From Inonotus obliquus (taxonomy: Eukaryota; Basidiomycota; Agaricomycetes; Hymenochaetales; Hymenochaetaceae), in assembly GCA_032164295.1 (NCBI GenBank), contig JAJHTX010000007.1:1586501-1650500 (forward strand): DNA of 64,000 nt, read 5' to 3'. Both the position numbers and the translations under genes were made by a program. Under the pieces are notes generated by a model. It did not search any database. It was not told where the DNA came from and worked only from the letters and a program-made list of their open reading frames with translations. Positions 11,411 to 25,046 of the stretch are shown in pieces (within the stretch, counting starts at the first letter, position 1; the number at the start of each line of letters is the position of its first letter).

Positions 11411-12955
11411 ATGGCAAAGGGGGGTCGGCACGCCTCTGAACCATCCGAATACTATGAGCAGCAGTCTGAATATGAGGAAGAAGCAGGTGAGCAAAAACGA
11501 CTTACTCAATCGCTATACACCACTAAACAGTGAGGTATTTTACTCTAGCACCAGAGTCAAAGAAGGGCGGAAGCGCAGCTGGTACCATCGTTCGCTGGGT
11601 CACAGTCCTGTTCCTTTTCATCGCGTTTGTCTTAATGGCATTCGCGTCAGCGACACCAGTAACCGAAAAGCTCCACCTCTTCTCTCTCAAAATCAAAGCA
11701 GATGCAGTGGTAAGCAAAACCAGCTTTGAGGTCTGGCTGGGAGTGTGGGGTTATTGTACCTCTGGAGTTGAAACTTCGTAAGGCTTTTTCTATATATTCT
11801 ATTTCGCATCATTGAGGACCCCTCTTTATTTCATTAGTACCGGAATAGGAAGCTTGAGCTTCGATTCGAAAGTTACTGAGGGTGGATGTAAGGAACGTAG
11901 ACTAGGATGGACATTCGGAGATGTGTATGCCAATCCTTTTCGCGTACGACTCACAGATCTAAGCTGACATGTCCTCCAATAGAACCGGAATTCCCGACAG
12001 TCTAGAAGATGGAATCAGCGCAGCTTTGACTTCAGCCTTTAGTTTGCATATCATATGTACGTCCCTCCCCTTCTTCTCTCCTCTACCCGCCTCACTCACT
12101 ATCACCTACTTAGCTGCTGCTACTATCCTCGTAGCACTCATCGCAGCCATAACCGGCGCCGCAAAGCGGGTTAGACCAGCCTCAGACGGTCGGTATAGCA
12201 ACGACGGTGATCCATATTACGACCCAACCTTCGAACGCGCAAGTTCCAGTCGCCGCACTTTTTTTGTCACTCTCCTCGCTTTAATTTTCACAGGTACCAT
12301 ATTCGCCATTGACGTTGCTGCTATTGTAGTGGTGAGTAGCAAAGTCAGTGATGCAACCAGAGGACTCGCGGCGTTTACTGGCGGAACTGCTGTAAGTCAT
12401 CCAGGTTCCCGTTTCCAGCCTGTCATGGAACAAGTCTACTGATCGTTCGATTATGTCTAGTTTGGGTTCGTCGTAGCAGCCTTGTTCCTCGTTCTATGCG
12501 CCTTGTTTCTCGCAATCTTCGACGCTTCCTCGTAGGTTCTTCTCTTCCTTTCCCCTGCATTCCGTTCCCCTTCTCTCCTTCACTGTTCTAGATCCTCTAA
12601 CCTTACTTCCTCTCCTTTCGTACTCAGAACTTCAAGACACAGTCCAGCACCCTTAGGTCCAAGAACAGCAGATCGTCCCTCCCGTTCATTGACTCCACCA
12701 AGAAGCCCTAGCCGCTACGCGACAGACTACAGTCAAGAATCCAGTCGAGATGCAGATAGTCAACAATACAGCCAATATGGTCGACGTGCGGATAGTCGAC
12801 AAAACAGTCGTTACGGCCGACGTGCGGATAGTCGACAAAACAGTCGTTACGGTCGACGTACCGGTGGTCCGAATTTCAGTGAAGATGGTGATTTCGAGGA
12901 AGTTAGAATCTCGTCACCTTTGAGTGAGAAACCGCCGCCGCGTCATAGGTTTTGA
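11411..12955 (+). CDS. SUR7/PalI (RIM9) family four-helix membrane protein
   Basis: The gene starts at ATG 11411 (MAKGGRHASEPSEYYEQQSE), with six introns. The protein has a short acidic N-terminus, a first helix TIVRWVTVLFLFIAFVLMAF, and an extracellular loop containing the family motif VWGYC and, after two introns, GDVTGIPDSLEDGISAAL. Three more helices follow: SAATILVALIAAITGAA, FFVTLLALIFTGTIFAIDVA and FGFVVAALFLVLCALFLAIF. The C-terminal cytosolic tail contains three 12-residue repeats rich in Arg, Gln and Ser. SUR7 proteins sit in plasma-membrane eisosome/MCC patches. PalI/Rim9 proteins help sense ambient pH through the Rim pathway. The sequence does not separate the two roles. All four helices and the W-x-x-C motif are intact. 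Confidence 0.85.
12755..12862 (+). repeat. 36-bp minisatellite, three copies, in coding sequence
   Basis: Copies at 12755-12790, 12791-12826 and 12827-12862. The second and third are nearly identical and the first is more diverged. Each adds 12 residues (DSRQNSRYGRRA type) to the tail of the SUR7/PalI protein. The period keeps the reading frame. Confidence 0.9.
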
Positions 12956-13416
12956 GATTATATGAGGTGTTTTAGTTTAGTTTTTCTTTCGAATTCGCAT
13001 AAAGTTTCGTTCTTGATTAGTTTGTTTTTATCACGTACTGTTGCTTTTCACCAATACTATACACAGTTGTAGGGTGATAACCGTAGCGCGTAACGGTGGG
13101 TTGGTCGCGTCGCTGTAACGTAGGGTCGGACGCATAAGCTCCGATTGTGCGTGGCCTTTTGGCCGGGTACATACATACTCAAGCCATTAAATGATGTGAT
13201 CTACTTCAGTCGCTTGTCTCGATGCTTGTAACGTGTCACTTCGGGCGGGTTACATTACTTTGAAGCGACACAAATGTAACGCCTCTCTGGATGTTGCCTT
13301 CCTACAGTTGTGTACGGTACCTCCAGTAGTCGATCTATACCATTCACACAATACTATATATATATTTCTCTCGGTGGTCAATAGGTAGATGTAGATTGCC
13401 AGTCGATCAAATGTGA
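12956..13416. other. Convergent intergenic region with second MITE-like element
   Basis: Spacer between two gene ends. Over half is the element at 13060-13314. The flanks are AT-rich with no gene. Confidence 0.5.
13060..13314. mobile_element. MITE-like element, diverged (255 bp)
   Basis: The left end TACACAGTTGTAGG (13060-13073) matches the inverted right end TACACAACTGTAGG (13314 back to 13301) at 11 of 14 positions. It has no coding frame. The interior shares GTAACG-rich stretches with the 5890-6266 element, notably TCGCTGTAACG and the GCGCGTAACGGTG block around 13085-13120. It is best read as an older relative of that element. The ends are too diverged to define a target-site duplication. 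Confidence 0.45.
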
Positions 13417-16400
13417 CTACGAGGTCAATTCAACTCCTTGACGAATCGCCGACTCCCTAAATAATTGCCGTACATCCCCAATATTATCCGGGTTCGCCCT
13501 CCACACACCATCCGAATCTTTATCTCCCCAGTGGAACGTATGGAACGTATCTACTTCCAATCCGTTCTGCCAACGATCGCGCACAAAGGAGGCGTTGAAT
13601 GGAGGTTCCCAGATCCACCACTACGGAGCCAGTCACGAAACGGCGTTAGGTTAGTCATAGGAATCCGAATTGCCATAGGAAAGTTAATACGCACATGGTC
13701 AACGAAGAGTATCTCCTCATCTTCCGGGACAAGAAGGTGGACCACGGTAGGCACAGTGATCTCCAAGAAACAGGAGGTATTGAGGAACATTCCCAGCAGA
13801 TCTACGAATTGATCTACTAGTCGAGCCGGAACATACAATGTATCCGCCGAACCTCCTATATACCGCGTCTCGTTCTTCGTGAAGCGTTCAGCCATTCGCT
13901 CGCGCAACTCTAGAGGAACATGCTCAAATGCGTGTTTACAAACCGGGATGCCATAGTGCGGGTCGCTGAAAGGACGATAGTTCGAACTTAGTTCTATTCT
14001 GCGTGACTACAACAGAACGTAGTACTTACCCCCACCTATTAACGCAGAATCACGTCAGATTACGGTGACATCCCCAAATAACTGAATGTCCAAACTTACC
14101 ACCAATCAACCCACCAACCTCTGTGTGTCTTCTCGAAATCAGTCTCAGGGTCCGGAGAAATCCTCGCTGGAGGTGCATGGCTACTTGCATTCTTCCACTT
14201 CTCCTCGTCTACTGCTGGATTTGGAACATATTCTCCCCATGGCGAGAAGTACCATATTCGATCCTGATCGAAGAGCTGTAGTCGCGGTATATTCAGGAGC
14301 GTGTCGAACGGGGCCCATAGGAAACCCTTGTAGCAATTAGACGAATATGGCGGAGTGGTGAGTACGGTGTACAGCATGTGGTGTGCCATCTTGCGAAGAG
14401 GGGTATATCAGTTAAAGCATTGATGATAAAGAGACCACTCACCCTTCCAGCCATCTTGTAGTTGTTCCAATCACTTACATCCTCTTCGGACTCGTACGAA
14501 TCAACAAGGACATCATACGAATGCTCAAAACCCTTATCCTCCCTATTCTTTGGACCAACGAAGACCATCTAGATTAAATCAATTAGCTACAAACGCAGGA
14601 TTGTTCCATTCTCATAGCCACTCACATTAGGAAAGAATTCAGAGTATACTTCCTTATAATAATCCAAATTAACATCGTATCGTGCGTGGCTGAAGAACAC
14701 AATCAACAAGACGTCATCAAAGTTGTGGTACGTCCTATTTCCCGCGAAGAACTCTTCAGACGGCAACGCAACACGAGAGCAGATCTGTTCCTGCAGCGGC
14801 AAGTGTGGTGGTGGGATATAAGGAAGATCCGTAAACACGATAGTCTCAGTCGATTGGATTGATGGGTAGGCGAGTCGCACGGACAGATCTGAACGAATAT
14901 ACTCGGCCGTGCCAAGCATGAGGAAGAACACGGCTGGAAGTGATACGCGGGGTAGCAGGCTCTGCCGTAAACCATCAATAAAGTGTCCCATGGGTGTGGG
15001 AGAAGTTAAAGCGCACCTTCTTCTCTGAAAGCGATTCAGAAGGAGATCCTACCGAGTCACAGTGCTGCAGGTCGGCCGAGCAGTATGTATAGAAGCCGAA
15101 TAGTGCAACAGCCAAGCTACACATTTCGTTGACGGTCGAGGAACCACTCGATACCCTCGAGTACGCAAGAAGCAAAGTCGTTGACACACAGGTCAACAAT
15201 CCAAACAGAACAGTACCATGATCTAGAGACCGTTAGAGAACCGGGGAGCAAGGTCAGAGCAAGGTCAGAGCAAGCAAGCATACTTACTATAGATCAAATT
15301 AAGAATGGCAATATCAACAAAGCCGCGCAATACAAGCGCGACAACACTATAGAATGATCCATCGCCGGTAGGGATAAGAGTTGAATCATAAGGATATAAA
15401 TTAGTGAGAATGAAGATGAAAGAGTGGCAGGCTAGTCCGTATGCAATGAGCCTTGTATTGAATTGATTAGGTGCTAAAGTGTCGTTGCGCTTGTAAACCT
15501 AGATCGAGAGGTGAGCAAGAGAACGAAGATTGCAGATACAATACTCACTTCTTGAACAGAGATGCAAATGAGAGATGTGAGTAATGCGAGGGCGATGAGA
15601 AAGATGACGGAAGAGCTAGAAAAGGTCTGTAGAGAAGATTGGCTCTAAATTTAGGCCGCATGAATAAGTGCGCTATTAGAGGACTTCACTGTCCAAGTAC
15701 CTCAAAGCTGAGAAGACCAAGTATCTACATCAGATTTACAGAAGCAATGAGAAGGCGCCAGAGATATAAGTAGCAGGGCGACTGACCTGGAGAAGGATTC
15801 CGAGCCACTGCTGAGAAGAGCTTTCCCAACAGTTGCTCAGTCGTAGGATCGTCGCAGAGAGAAGTGGGACGAAGAGGGTGGAGAGGTGAATGATATGAGT
15901 ATTAGGGCTTCCGGAGTTTACGATGATTTCGATCTGCAGAAAAATCAAGATAAAACGCGTCCCGACGGGGTTGCGTGCTTACCAAGTAGGAATTTATGAC
16001 GAGTAAAAGTGCAAGGAAGCAGATCGCAATACTCCATCGAGACGCCCGAAACGGGAGGCATTTTAGATCCGAGTATGGAACAGGAGAGCTATTTCTCGTT
16101 TCACCGTGCCATCCTTCGTCTTCGCGCAGAGGTTGTGCTTCCACTTCCGCAGCAGCTCTAGTATTCGGACCACCACGGTAATTTCGACGCGTGTCGAAAT
16201 AAACTAGCACTGCGCAGCACACCAACTTCAACGCTTCAAGGGCCGCAAATCTCGAAGATAACGTTCGAAGCATCTGCGCAGTATTGTCGGTTTCATCAAG
16301 CTCTTGGGCAGGAACGGTAGCAGGACTAGCATTGCGAGTTAATCCGAGAGCGACCTGGAGTAAAACCAGGATGACCTAGAACGAAACGTCTTCGTATTAA

Positions 16401-16612
16401 TACACTCTCGTAATTGACCGAAAGATGCGTACAGATCTCGCCTTCTCACTGTTCAGCCTCCCCTTCGAAGTACCCACGCCTGGTCCTGTACCGGGTACCA
16501 TCTCGTACGCCCTCGCTTCACCATACCCAATATTAACGAGCTGCAGAGCCCGACCGAGATTCTTCACCGGAAGTTTCTTCACGCGCCGAAGTAATGACGT
16601 GAGACTCAGCAT
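13417..16612 (-). CDS. Nucleotide-sugar-transporter-like membrane region fused to a conserved lumenal-type domain
   Basis: The model has about a dozen exons, starting at ATG 16612 (MLSLTSLLRRVKKLPVKNLG). The N-terminal half is strongly hydrophobic and resembles nucleotide-sugar transporters: AALEALKLVCCAVLVYFDTR, then HIIHLSTLFVPLLSATILRL, QWLGILLQILGLLSFE, SVIFLIALALLTSLICISVQ, and GFVDIAILNLIY. After LLPRVSLPAVFFLMLGTAEY (probably the last helix) comes a region of about 400 residues with DDVLLIVFFSHARYDVNLDY, YDVLVDSYESEEDV, MAHHMLYTVL, GGSADTLYVPARLV, DCFLEI-type sequence, VDHWWIWEPPF and DTFHTFHWGDKD, ending LTS. Many aromatic and acidic residues suggest an enzyme or sugar-binding domain in the Golgi lumen or outside the cell. 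Every exon junction keeps frame, which supports one protein. Two adjacent genes remain possible because an in-frame ATG lies before the last helix (14991). The function is inference. Confidence 0.65.
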
Positions 16613-17537
16613 AAGCGTGTGCGTAGATTCACACCAACGTGCGCCGTAGTCGTAGTTGTTTTTAGTCCTCTGCGGCGATGCGGTCCACTAACACGATCTG
16701 AGGCTTGAGTTCCCCTCCCATGTTGTAAGTGTTGTTACGTAAGCGACTACGAAATCTCATTCCCCTCTCATAGTCGTAGATAATTAACAACTTTACTTTG
16801 ATAAGATATGATCTGATAATGAGGGGGCGTATGCAACTATGTTTAATATAGAGTCCTTTCGAAAAGGGATGATACGCAGGAAAGCAAGTTATTTCGCTAC
16901 CTGAATACTGCGCTCTAACCTGGCGACACTCAATACGAAGAACTCCCGAAGACATGTTTGACATTGAATGGAGCAAAATATGAGAAGGAACTTGCTCGTG
17001 CTCCTTCCTACTGCCAGTGAGGGCGCCGGGAGGTCATATGCAATGATGGATGTCCATGTCGTCATTTAAATTGTCCACCTGAATTAACCAACCAAGGAGT
17101 ACCGCATTGCAAATACAGAAGTCCAGAGCCAAACAGGGAGTGGTGTCAAGCGGAGGTGTTGTTCCCATAGCCTGTCAAGCATACGTTCCAGGGTCTCAAC
17201 ATCGCCCAAAGACTAAACATTCAGGAACTGCAATGACCGAGATCCCATGTCCAGACAAGGATGATCTCCAATTCTACTTGAGAATAGGGTGCAAACTAGA
17301 ACACTGTTAGACTGGGCGAGATACTTCGCGTATTTGTTTTGTGCATCTTTTGCGCGATATTCGGAGTCGTAATAAAAAAGAATGTTGCACCGCCGTGTCG
17401 TCGCTCCGCACCGCTCATCGGGAGTTGCTGCGCTCTGCATCAAATGACGCGAAAATGAATGATATTACGAAGTGGGTGATAGTAAACGAGTAAAGGATAG
17501 GCTTTCAAAGCGGAATGAGGGTCCAAACGATTACTAT
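16613..17537. other. Intergenic region, no gene seen
   Basis: About 920 bp between the start of the fusion-protein gene and the stop of TIM9. Short frames on both strands show no motif, and no repeat was found. Confidence 0.4.
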
Positions 17538-18020
17538 TCAGCTTGGTTTTCCGGCTTGCTCTGAATGATTCCAATACGCAAAAACAAAAAACACACGTGT
17601 CAGCAGAGATCATGTCTACTATGATAATTCGAGGCATGGCGCGCACCTGCATTATGCTCTGCAAATCGCGCTCCTACACGTTCGGAGTACTTCAAGAACT
17701 TGTCCGTACAATTCAATACACATTGTTCCTAATGAATGACAGAATCGGTGTTCAGAATGAGTTTTTCCACGCCTACGTTCTCACCGATCAATCGGAGATG
17801 ACATACCTCTTTGCTGCCAAGTGTCTTGCTTGTGAAATCATTGCAACACGAAGTAAAACATCGCTCTACGAGGTTCGAGTACAGACGCATGAAGTCTTGC
17901 ATCTCATTGAGCAACATGAGTCTCTCTGAAGACGAATAATACGAGGAGTGTTACCTGTTTTTTCTCGATAACACGCGTCATGTGCGCTTGCTCTGCTGCG
18001 TTGAACTGAGAGAAATCCAT
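17538..18020 (-). CDS. TIM9: Mitochondrial import chaperone Tim9
   Basis: Four exons give an 88-residue protein. It starts [20 protein letters not shown], continues [20 protein letters not shown], then [20 protein letters not shown], and ends QAGKPS. The two Cys-x3-Cys motifs (CFTSC and CVLNC) are the hallmark of small Tim proteins. Tim9 forms a hexamer with Tim10 in the intermembrane space and escorts carrier proteins to the TIM22 complex. The introns lie at about 17560-17645, 17729-17808 and 17898-17955. The length and residues match the family closely. It is divergent from the DAHP synthase gene and shares its upstream region. Confidence 0.95.
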
Positions 18021-18362
18021 GGTTGTAGAAAGGTCGAGGACTATAGACCGGAGAGAACGCGAGCGACAGACTGGCAGTGGCACGACAGCGCGGCGCGAAT
18101 TGAGGCATGAGCGCACGTGACAGTTTGTTACGTAATTGCAAAATAAAATTTTGATGTTCACAAGTCCGGAAAGTGCGGTTGAACGGCTCATCGGATAAAT
18201 TGATGCAACAGCACAAGCTAATCAAAATCATATCATTGTATCACTAAAAGTTCTGACAGCAGCGTTCGTCCTCTAAGGAGAAACCTATAAAGAGTGAGCC
18301 ACTCTCACACCTTGTCCTCACATCTTTCTTCTCACATTCCTACCTATCCAGTGTCTGCTGAA
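18021..18362. promoter_or_regulatory. Divergent promoter region, TIM9 / DAHP synthase
   Basis: About 340 bp separates the two ATGs. It is pyrimidine-rich just before the DAHP synthase start. No specific binding site was identified. Confidence 0.45.
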
Positions 18363-19785
<1,423 letters not shown>

Positions 19786-20410
19786 ATATCCGGATCTAGA
19801 GGAGCGCAGGGATATGCTATCATTGCTTAGTCTGAATTTACTTTGCATATATCGGAAGTGGAAAAGGGAGACATGGCCGTTCCCATTGTAACATCTCTTT
19901 ATCAGAATAGCATCTTCTTGGATACTCAGTACTTCTTGGCCGCACAAAATCTCTCATGCCATGTCAAATTATTCCACATGTGTTCCACGTCCAGTCCCAC
20001 CGTGACACATAACATAACATGATCTATGTAAGTAAGTGAGTCTAGTATTCCAAGAATCGAAGAAAAGCAGAAGTACTACAGTCATAGATGCAAGAAGGGG
20101 GAATCTTCAGAAGGAGACGAAGCGCATAAGTGAATGCAATGTTTATGTACACTCATTAGTAAAGAGACGTGAATAACGATGAGGGAAGGGGAGTTAGGGG
20201 ACGTGCAGATTATTGCAGGTAGAGGTGGGTAAAAACACAACAGTGCGAGAAGGAATAGAAATAATGCGGATATGAGTCGAAAGCACGAATGATATTTATG
20301 CTACAAAGCCCCTTTTGCTGTCGGTACGCAGTGAGGGGACGAACTAACCGTCCGAAAGCCTGTTTTGTACTTCAAATAACGCACACTGCGCTGGAAAAGA
20401 AGAGCCCGAC
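19786..20410. other. Convergent 3' region, no gene seen
   Basis: About 620 bp between the stops of DAHP synthase and MPS1, presumably untranslated regions and terminators. No structure beyond AG-rich stretches was seen. Confidence 0.4.
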
Positions 20411-20428
20411 TCAAGCAGCAGCAGCAGC

Positions 20429-20476
<48 letters not shown>

Positions 20477-23321
20477 TGTTTCCGAGGTCTCTCCGTCAGA
20501 GCCGCCTGAGCCTAAGCCATAGGCGTTGACTCTCTTCAGCTCGTGCAAGAGAAACTAGGGAAAAATTGCATGATGAGTAACAGAAGCTCAAATGAGCTCG
20601 GAAAATAAAGAAGCACTAACTTCTGCAGCCGCAGAGCGCTTCTCTTTAGTCTCATATTCGTTAGCCTTGACTTCATGAAAGGTGTATTTAACAAGCCGCT
20701 TCATCAGTTTCAGATTGATGATTGCTTCCCCAGGGTCCAATACTGGCTTCGGTGCCGGTGGCGACGGGGGTATTGCTTCATACAAGCACCTGATTATTCT
20801 CGAGATCAAAAGAGGGTGGAAATTCTAACCTACGTTCTCTCATAGTTAACCAATCGTCTGCCAGAAGCTCCGGGATCGTCGGTCTGTCTTTCGCGTCACG
20901 CGCAAGACATGCCTTCATCGTTTTAATCACATCTTTGCGTACCGGACGCATAAGGTGCTGCAGCCCCTCTGGTGGCGTCGTCATGTCCTTTTTATAATAA
21001 CCTGGTAGCGCAACCTCGGGGAACTCAATAACATGCTGGTCATCGGGAATCGCCTTCATTTTCTGAAGAAAGTTTAGGAACTGGAAAGGTGTATGACCAT
21101 AGACCATTTGATATAGGATGACGCCTAATGACCAGATGTCGCTCGGTCTGCCAATTTTTAGTCTTCGCATGCCCTGAGGAACTTCAATCGATTCCGGGCT
21201 CATGTAATTGACCGTTCCGACCTTTTACAGATCATATGAGTGTTTAGCTGGCCACAAAGTTTTCATTAAGAAAGCTTTAATTTATGCGCTTACCTGATTC
21301 TCCCTCATAATATTTGTTGTGTCATTCGCAATTGCTCTCGCTATTCCGAAATCGATTATTTTTAATTGTCCTTTCACAAGCACGAAGTTTGCTGGCTTCA
21401 AATCCGTATGCACGACTCTCTCTTCGTGGACGACGTTCACAGCTTTCAGTATCTAGGCACAGAGGACACATTGAGGGCTTGCAAGAATACCCTAGGAGTG
21501 GAGGTTCCTACCTGTTGCCAGTAATAAGCTACCCATAACATGTTGAGCGGCTCCTTTCGCCGGTCATTCAGTAGCCTTGCCAAATCTAGAGGAACTCAGC
21601 AAAAATGTCTAATTTGTGACTATAGCATCAACCCACCAACTTCACCACACTCCATTAAGACTAGAAGGGTACCTCTGCTCCCCTTACCTTGATCGAGCTT
21701 CCACTCAACGACGCGAATGACGTGGGGATTCCCTGCAAGGCGGTTAAGCAGTATAATTTCGTTATGGTATCCCTCCATCATCTCCTCGTCCGCCTTGTCA
21801 AGCGCGATGCTCTTCAGTGCGAAAATCTGGTTATTAGTATCCATCACTTTAAAGACGTGCGATGAGCCGCCCTTTCCAATCTCCTCAAGCTTATAATATT
21901 TCGTGCCGTTGAGGATGAATGGTAGTTCCACCTCCGTATTCCGTTGGAGCTTGAGCTGGTGCAGCAGCTGTTGTTCATATGGTTGCTGCCATCGTTGCTG
22001 TCGAGCACGTCGACCGTTGCTGGGCGCCCGGGCCTTACCATTGAAGCGCTCCTCAAGCTCAGAATAGTCACCGGCGACGCTTTTTGGTCGATCTGATGAG
22101 GGTGGGCTGTCCCTGGTTCGTGAGTTGGGTTGAACAGCCGTCGTTCCACCCAAAGTTCGTGATGACGGTGATAGACGCGGATGTCGATCAAATTCTTCTT
22201 CGCTTTGGTCCGGACGCTGTGGAAAGGGTACACCCGAACGCAATGTGTCCGAATCGCGTCGCCGAGAGCGACCTTGTCGGCTTCGTGAATGGGACGAACC
22301 ATTCTGCATAGGAGCATATGGAGGAGATGGGGATCTCTTTAGCTGGTTCTCGGTTGCTTTTGCTACATGAGCTGTAAGATGGAGATCGACTGTAGTAAAT
22401 AGCTCGTTAATTACCAAGTGCTTCCTCTTCCGCAATCTCCTGCTCCTGGCGCATCCTCTCTTCATGCGTAACACGTCTAGGCCCGGAAGCATTGACTGGT
22501 CGTTTCGTGACGGACGCGTTGTATGATGAAGCGGAACGAGAGGTTGGGAGATGTGAATAGGGATCCCCCCGTGTCTCTATTCCCGTTCGTCGTTGCTGAG
22601 CATAGTCTGAAATTTCCCCTCTACCATTCACGCCGTGTTCATCAAATGTCCGCACAGATGGTGCTGCTTTGGCAAAAGCAACCGAGCGAGTCGCGCGTGA
22701 TAAGCCAGCAGCATTTGAACGAGACGGAAGAGTGGCAATGGGTCTTTGTGCTTGAGGCAGAGACACTTTCAACTCCTTCTCTTTCTCTTCTTGTTCACGC
22801 CGCAATCGTTCACGTTCCTTTTCTAGCTCGGCCTCCTCTTGGCCGCGACGTATTCGCTCTTCGATTTCTCGACGCTGGCGCTCGGCCTCGTCTCTGCGAA
22901 TGCGCTGTGCTCCCCCCGGTTTGCGACCGGACCCATTCGAGCCGCCCGACGAAGGCGCTGTCCCCAGAGATCGCAGGGGATATCCATGAGCCTGCATGCT
23001 TACGGGCCCTGAAGAAGTGCGACTTAACGGCCTTGCGGCTGGTGTCATGCTTGATGCACCTGGCATGCTCTCTGACCGAGAAAGAGAAGAGCGCCGTGTG
23101 GATGCATTTGCAGCTCGGCTTGAGGATGGTTCAGAAGTCTGGGGAGGAGTTAGGGGCGGAGACTTGTGCTCCTTTGAAGAGCTCTTTGATACACGGATGA
23201 GTCTGCCTTCATCATCGAGCTCATAATCGAACGAGAGTTCGATTGAGGATTCATCGGAGAACGTGGACGGTGAGGAGCGGGGAGATGAAGGCGGTGAAGT
23301 AGCACTGTGAGGTGAAGACAT
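20411..23321 (-). CDS. MPS1: Spindle-checkpoint protein kinase Mps1/TTK
   Basis: This dual-specificity kinase acts at kinetochores in the spindle-assembly checkpoint and in spindle-pole duplication. It starts at ATG 23321. The first ~300 residues are Ser/Pro-rich, with a charged coiled coil ([20 protein letters not shown]). A second exon continues the disordered region to the kinase domain, which begins [18 protein letters not shown], with the Lys in FALKSIALD. Then come [22 protein letters not shown] (catalytic loop), KIIDFGIA (DFG), and [12 protein letters not shown] with MSPE in place of APE, as in Mps1. [17 protein letters not shown] completes the lobe. The C-terminus has an Asp run encoded by a GAT microsatellite and ends in five Ala. 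There are about seven exons, with no break seen. Confidence 0.92.
20414..20475. repeat. Trinucleotide microsatellite in the MPS1 3' coding end
   Basis: On the plus strand AGC repeats run into ATC/CAT repeats with one ACC interruption. Read on the minus strand in the MPS1 frame they give an Asp tract followed by Ala residues and the stop. Tract length is likely to vary between strains without shifting the frame. Confidence 0.85.
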
Positions 23322-23498
23322 GTAAGTTGAGGCCTGGCCTAGAGATGCTTTCCTAATTCAAAGAAAGGGTGTGGCTGTAGGTTATAAAGAAAGTCAGAGT
23401 TGAACACAACGAGGCGCGAGTCCAACTTACGTACAAGTCCCGTGACCGCGTGGCATTATATGTCGAGTTGAGTTGTTCACACTCTAGTATCCGCCATA

Positions 23499-24732
23499 AT
23501 GGAGGCTCTTTTCTTCAACGTATGTGGCGACATTATTTGCCGATAACAACATATTAACAGAATGCACGGAAGGTATCAAACGGGTTTTTAGAAGGGATAG
23601 TCAGGGGTTACAAGGCTGGAATCCTCACCCAAGGTCATTATGCTAACCTCACGCAATGCGAAACCCTTGAAGGTACGCTGGTCTGTTAGCTTTGTTTAAC
23701 TCATCGTGAATGCTTACAGGGAGGTAAAGATTTCAGAATGCAATTATCGGCTACTGACTATGGCAATTTCCTCGCAAACGAGCCTCTTCCTCTCTCCACG
23801 TCGACCATCAATGACAAGGCGACGCAAGTCCTTGTCGATCAATTCAACTTCCTCAGGAGCAATGCCGTCGAGCCCCTTAGCACCTTCCTTGACTATATCA
23901 CCTATGGCTACATGATCGACAATGTAGTCCTCTTAATCACCGGGACACTCCACGAACGGGATACACACGAACTTCTTGAGCGGTGTCACCCACTTGGCGT
24001 CTTCGACACAATGCCTGCTCTCTGCGTGGCCACAAATGTGGAGGAGTTGTATCAGAGCGTGCTCGTTGAGACTCCGTTGGGTGCGTTTTCTGGACATGTT
24101 GTATGCTTCTTCCTTGATGAACAATACGTCTTGTAGCACCGTACTTCAGAGGGTGTCTGTCTGCCGCCGACCTTGATGACCTCAATATTGAAATCATCCG
24201 AAATACCTTGTACAAGGCGTACCTGGAGGACTTCCACCGCTTTTGTGCTCAGGAGATCGGTGGACCCACTGACGAGGTTATGTCTCGCATCCTTGAGTTT
24301 GAAGCCGACCGACGTACATTGAGCATTACCATCAACTCATTTAATACCGAGCTCTCAAAAGAACAACGTGCGCGCCTCTTCCCTGCAATCGGACGACTGT
24401 TCCCAGAGAGCAACAATCAACTGGCTCGATCAGACGATTTGGACCAGGTCCGCTCGGCCTGCGAGCCTTTTGCCGAGTACCGTGCATTCTTTGAGTCGTC
24501 CAACACGTCAGCGGCGGGAGGAGAAGACGGAATTGCAGCACAGCTCGAGGACAGGTTCATCGGCTACGAGGTTCATCTCAATAAGCAAGCATTTCTCCAG
24601 CAATTCCAGTTTGGTGTCTTCTATAGCTATCTTAAGCTGAAAGAGCACGAGATTCGAAACATTACGTGGATTGCGGAGTGTATCGCCCAGGACGCTCGTG
24701 ATCGGATCCAGGACTTTATCCCAATTTTCTAG
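23499..24732 (+). CDS. VMA6: V-type proton ATPase subunit d
   Basis: This subunit couples the central stalk of the V1 sector to the membrane ring in vacuolar acidification. It starts at ATG 23499 (MEALFFN). A first short exon is followed by [20 protein letters not shown] and [16 protein letters not shown], then [58 protein letters not shown], and, after an intron at about 24080-24137, [20 protein letters not shown]. The C-terminal part has [48 protein letters not shown], and ends IPIF. These blocks match the family along its whole length, so the gene looks complete. It is divergent from MPS1, with only about 180 bp between the two ATGs. Confidence 0.96.
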
Positions 24733-25046
24733 TACATATACTTTTGGTATTGTCTTTATATTCTTCGTGCAAACATAGCTTGTCGCTTAATGCTTACACA
24801 AAATGATAAGGACATGATTTAGCGCTTTTATCACACAGTGGTAAGTAGGCTGGAAAATATGAGTCAGGATGAAGGCAGCCAAGGATAAACCTGACAATTA
24901 ATGGAATTGTCCTTGTCTCCTGTTGTTTATGTGATTCGGCCGCTTCCGAGCGTGTGGTTTGACCTTGCCGTGACCACATTCCTATATCTTATATAAATAC
25001 AAGCACATCCCTTAATGTATGCCACCCGTCTTCACCACAGACAACC
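24733..25046. other. Intergenic region upstream of the kinase-like gene
   Basis: About 310 bp between the VMA6 stop and the kinase-like start. A TATATAAATAC-type sequence near 24990-25000 could be a TATA box, about 50 bp before the ATG at 25047. Nothing else was seen. Confidence 0.4.

Noticed and set aside
17543..17929. 128-codon frame on the plus strand
   Set aside because: It is antisense to TIM9, whose exons explain the region, and it starts at TTG.
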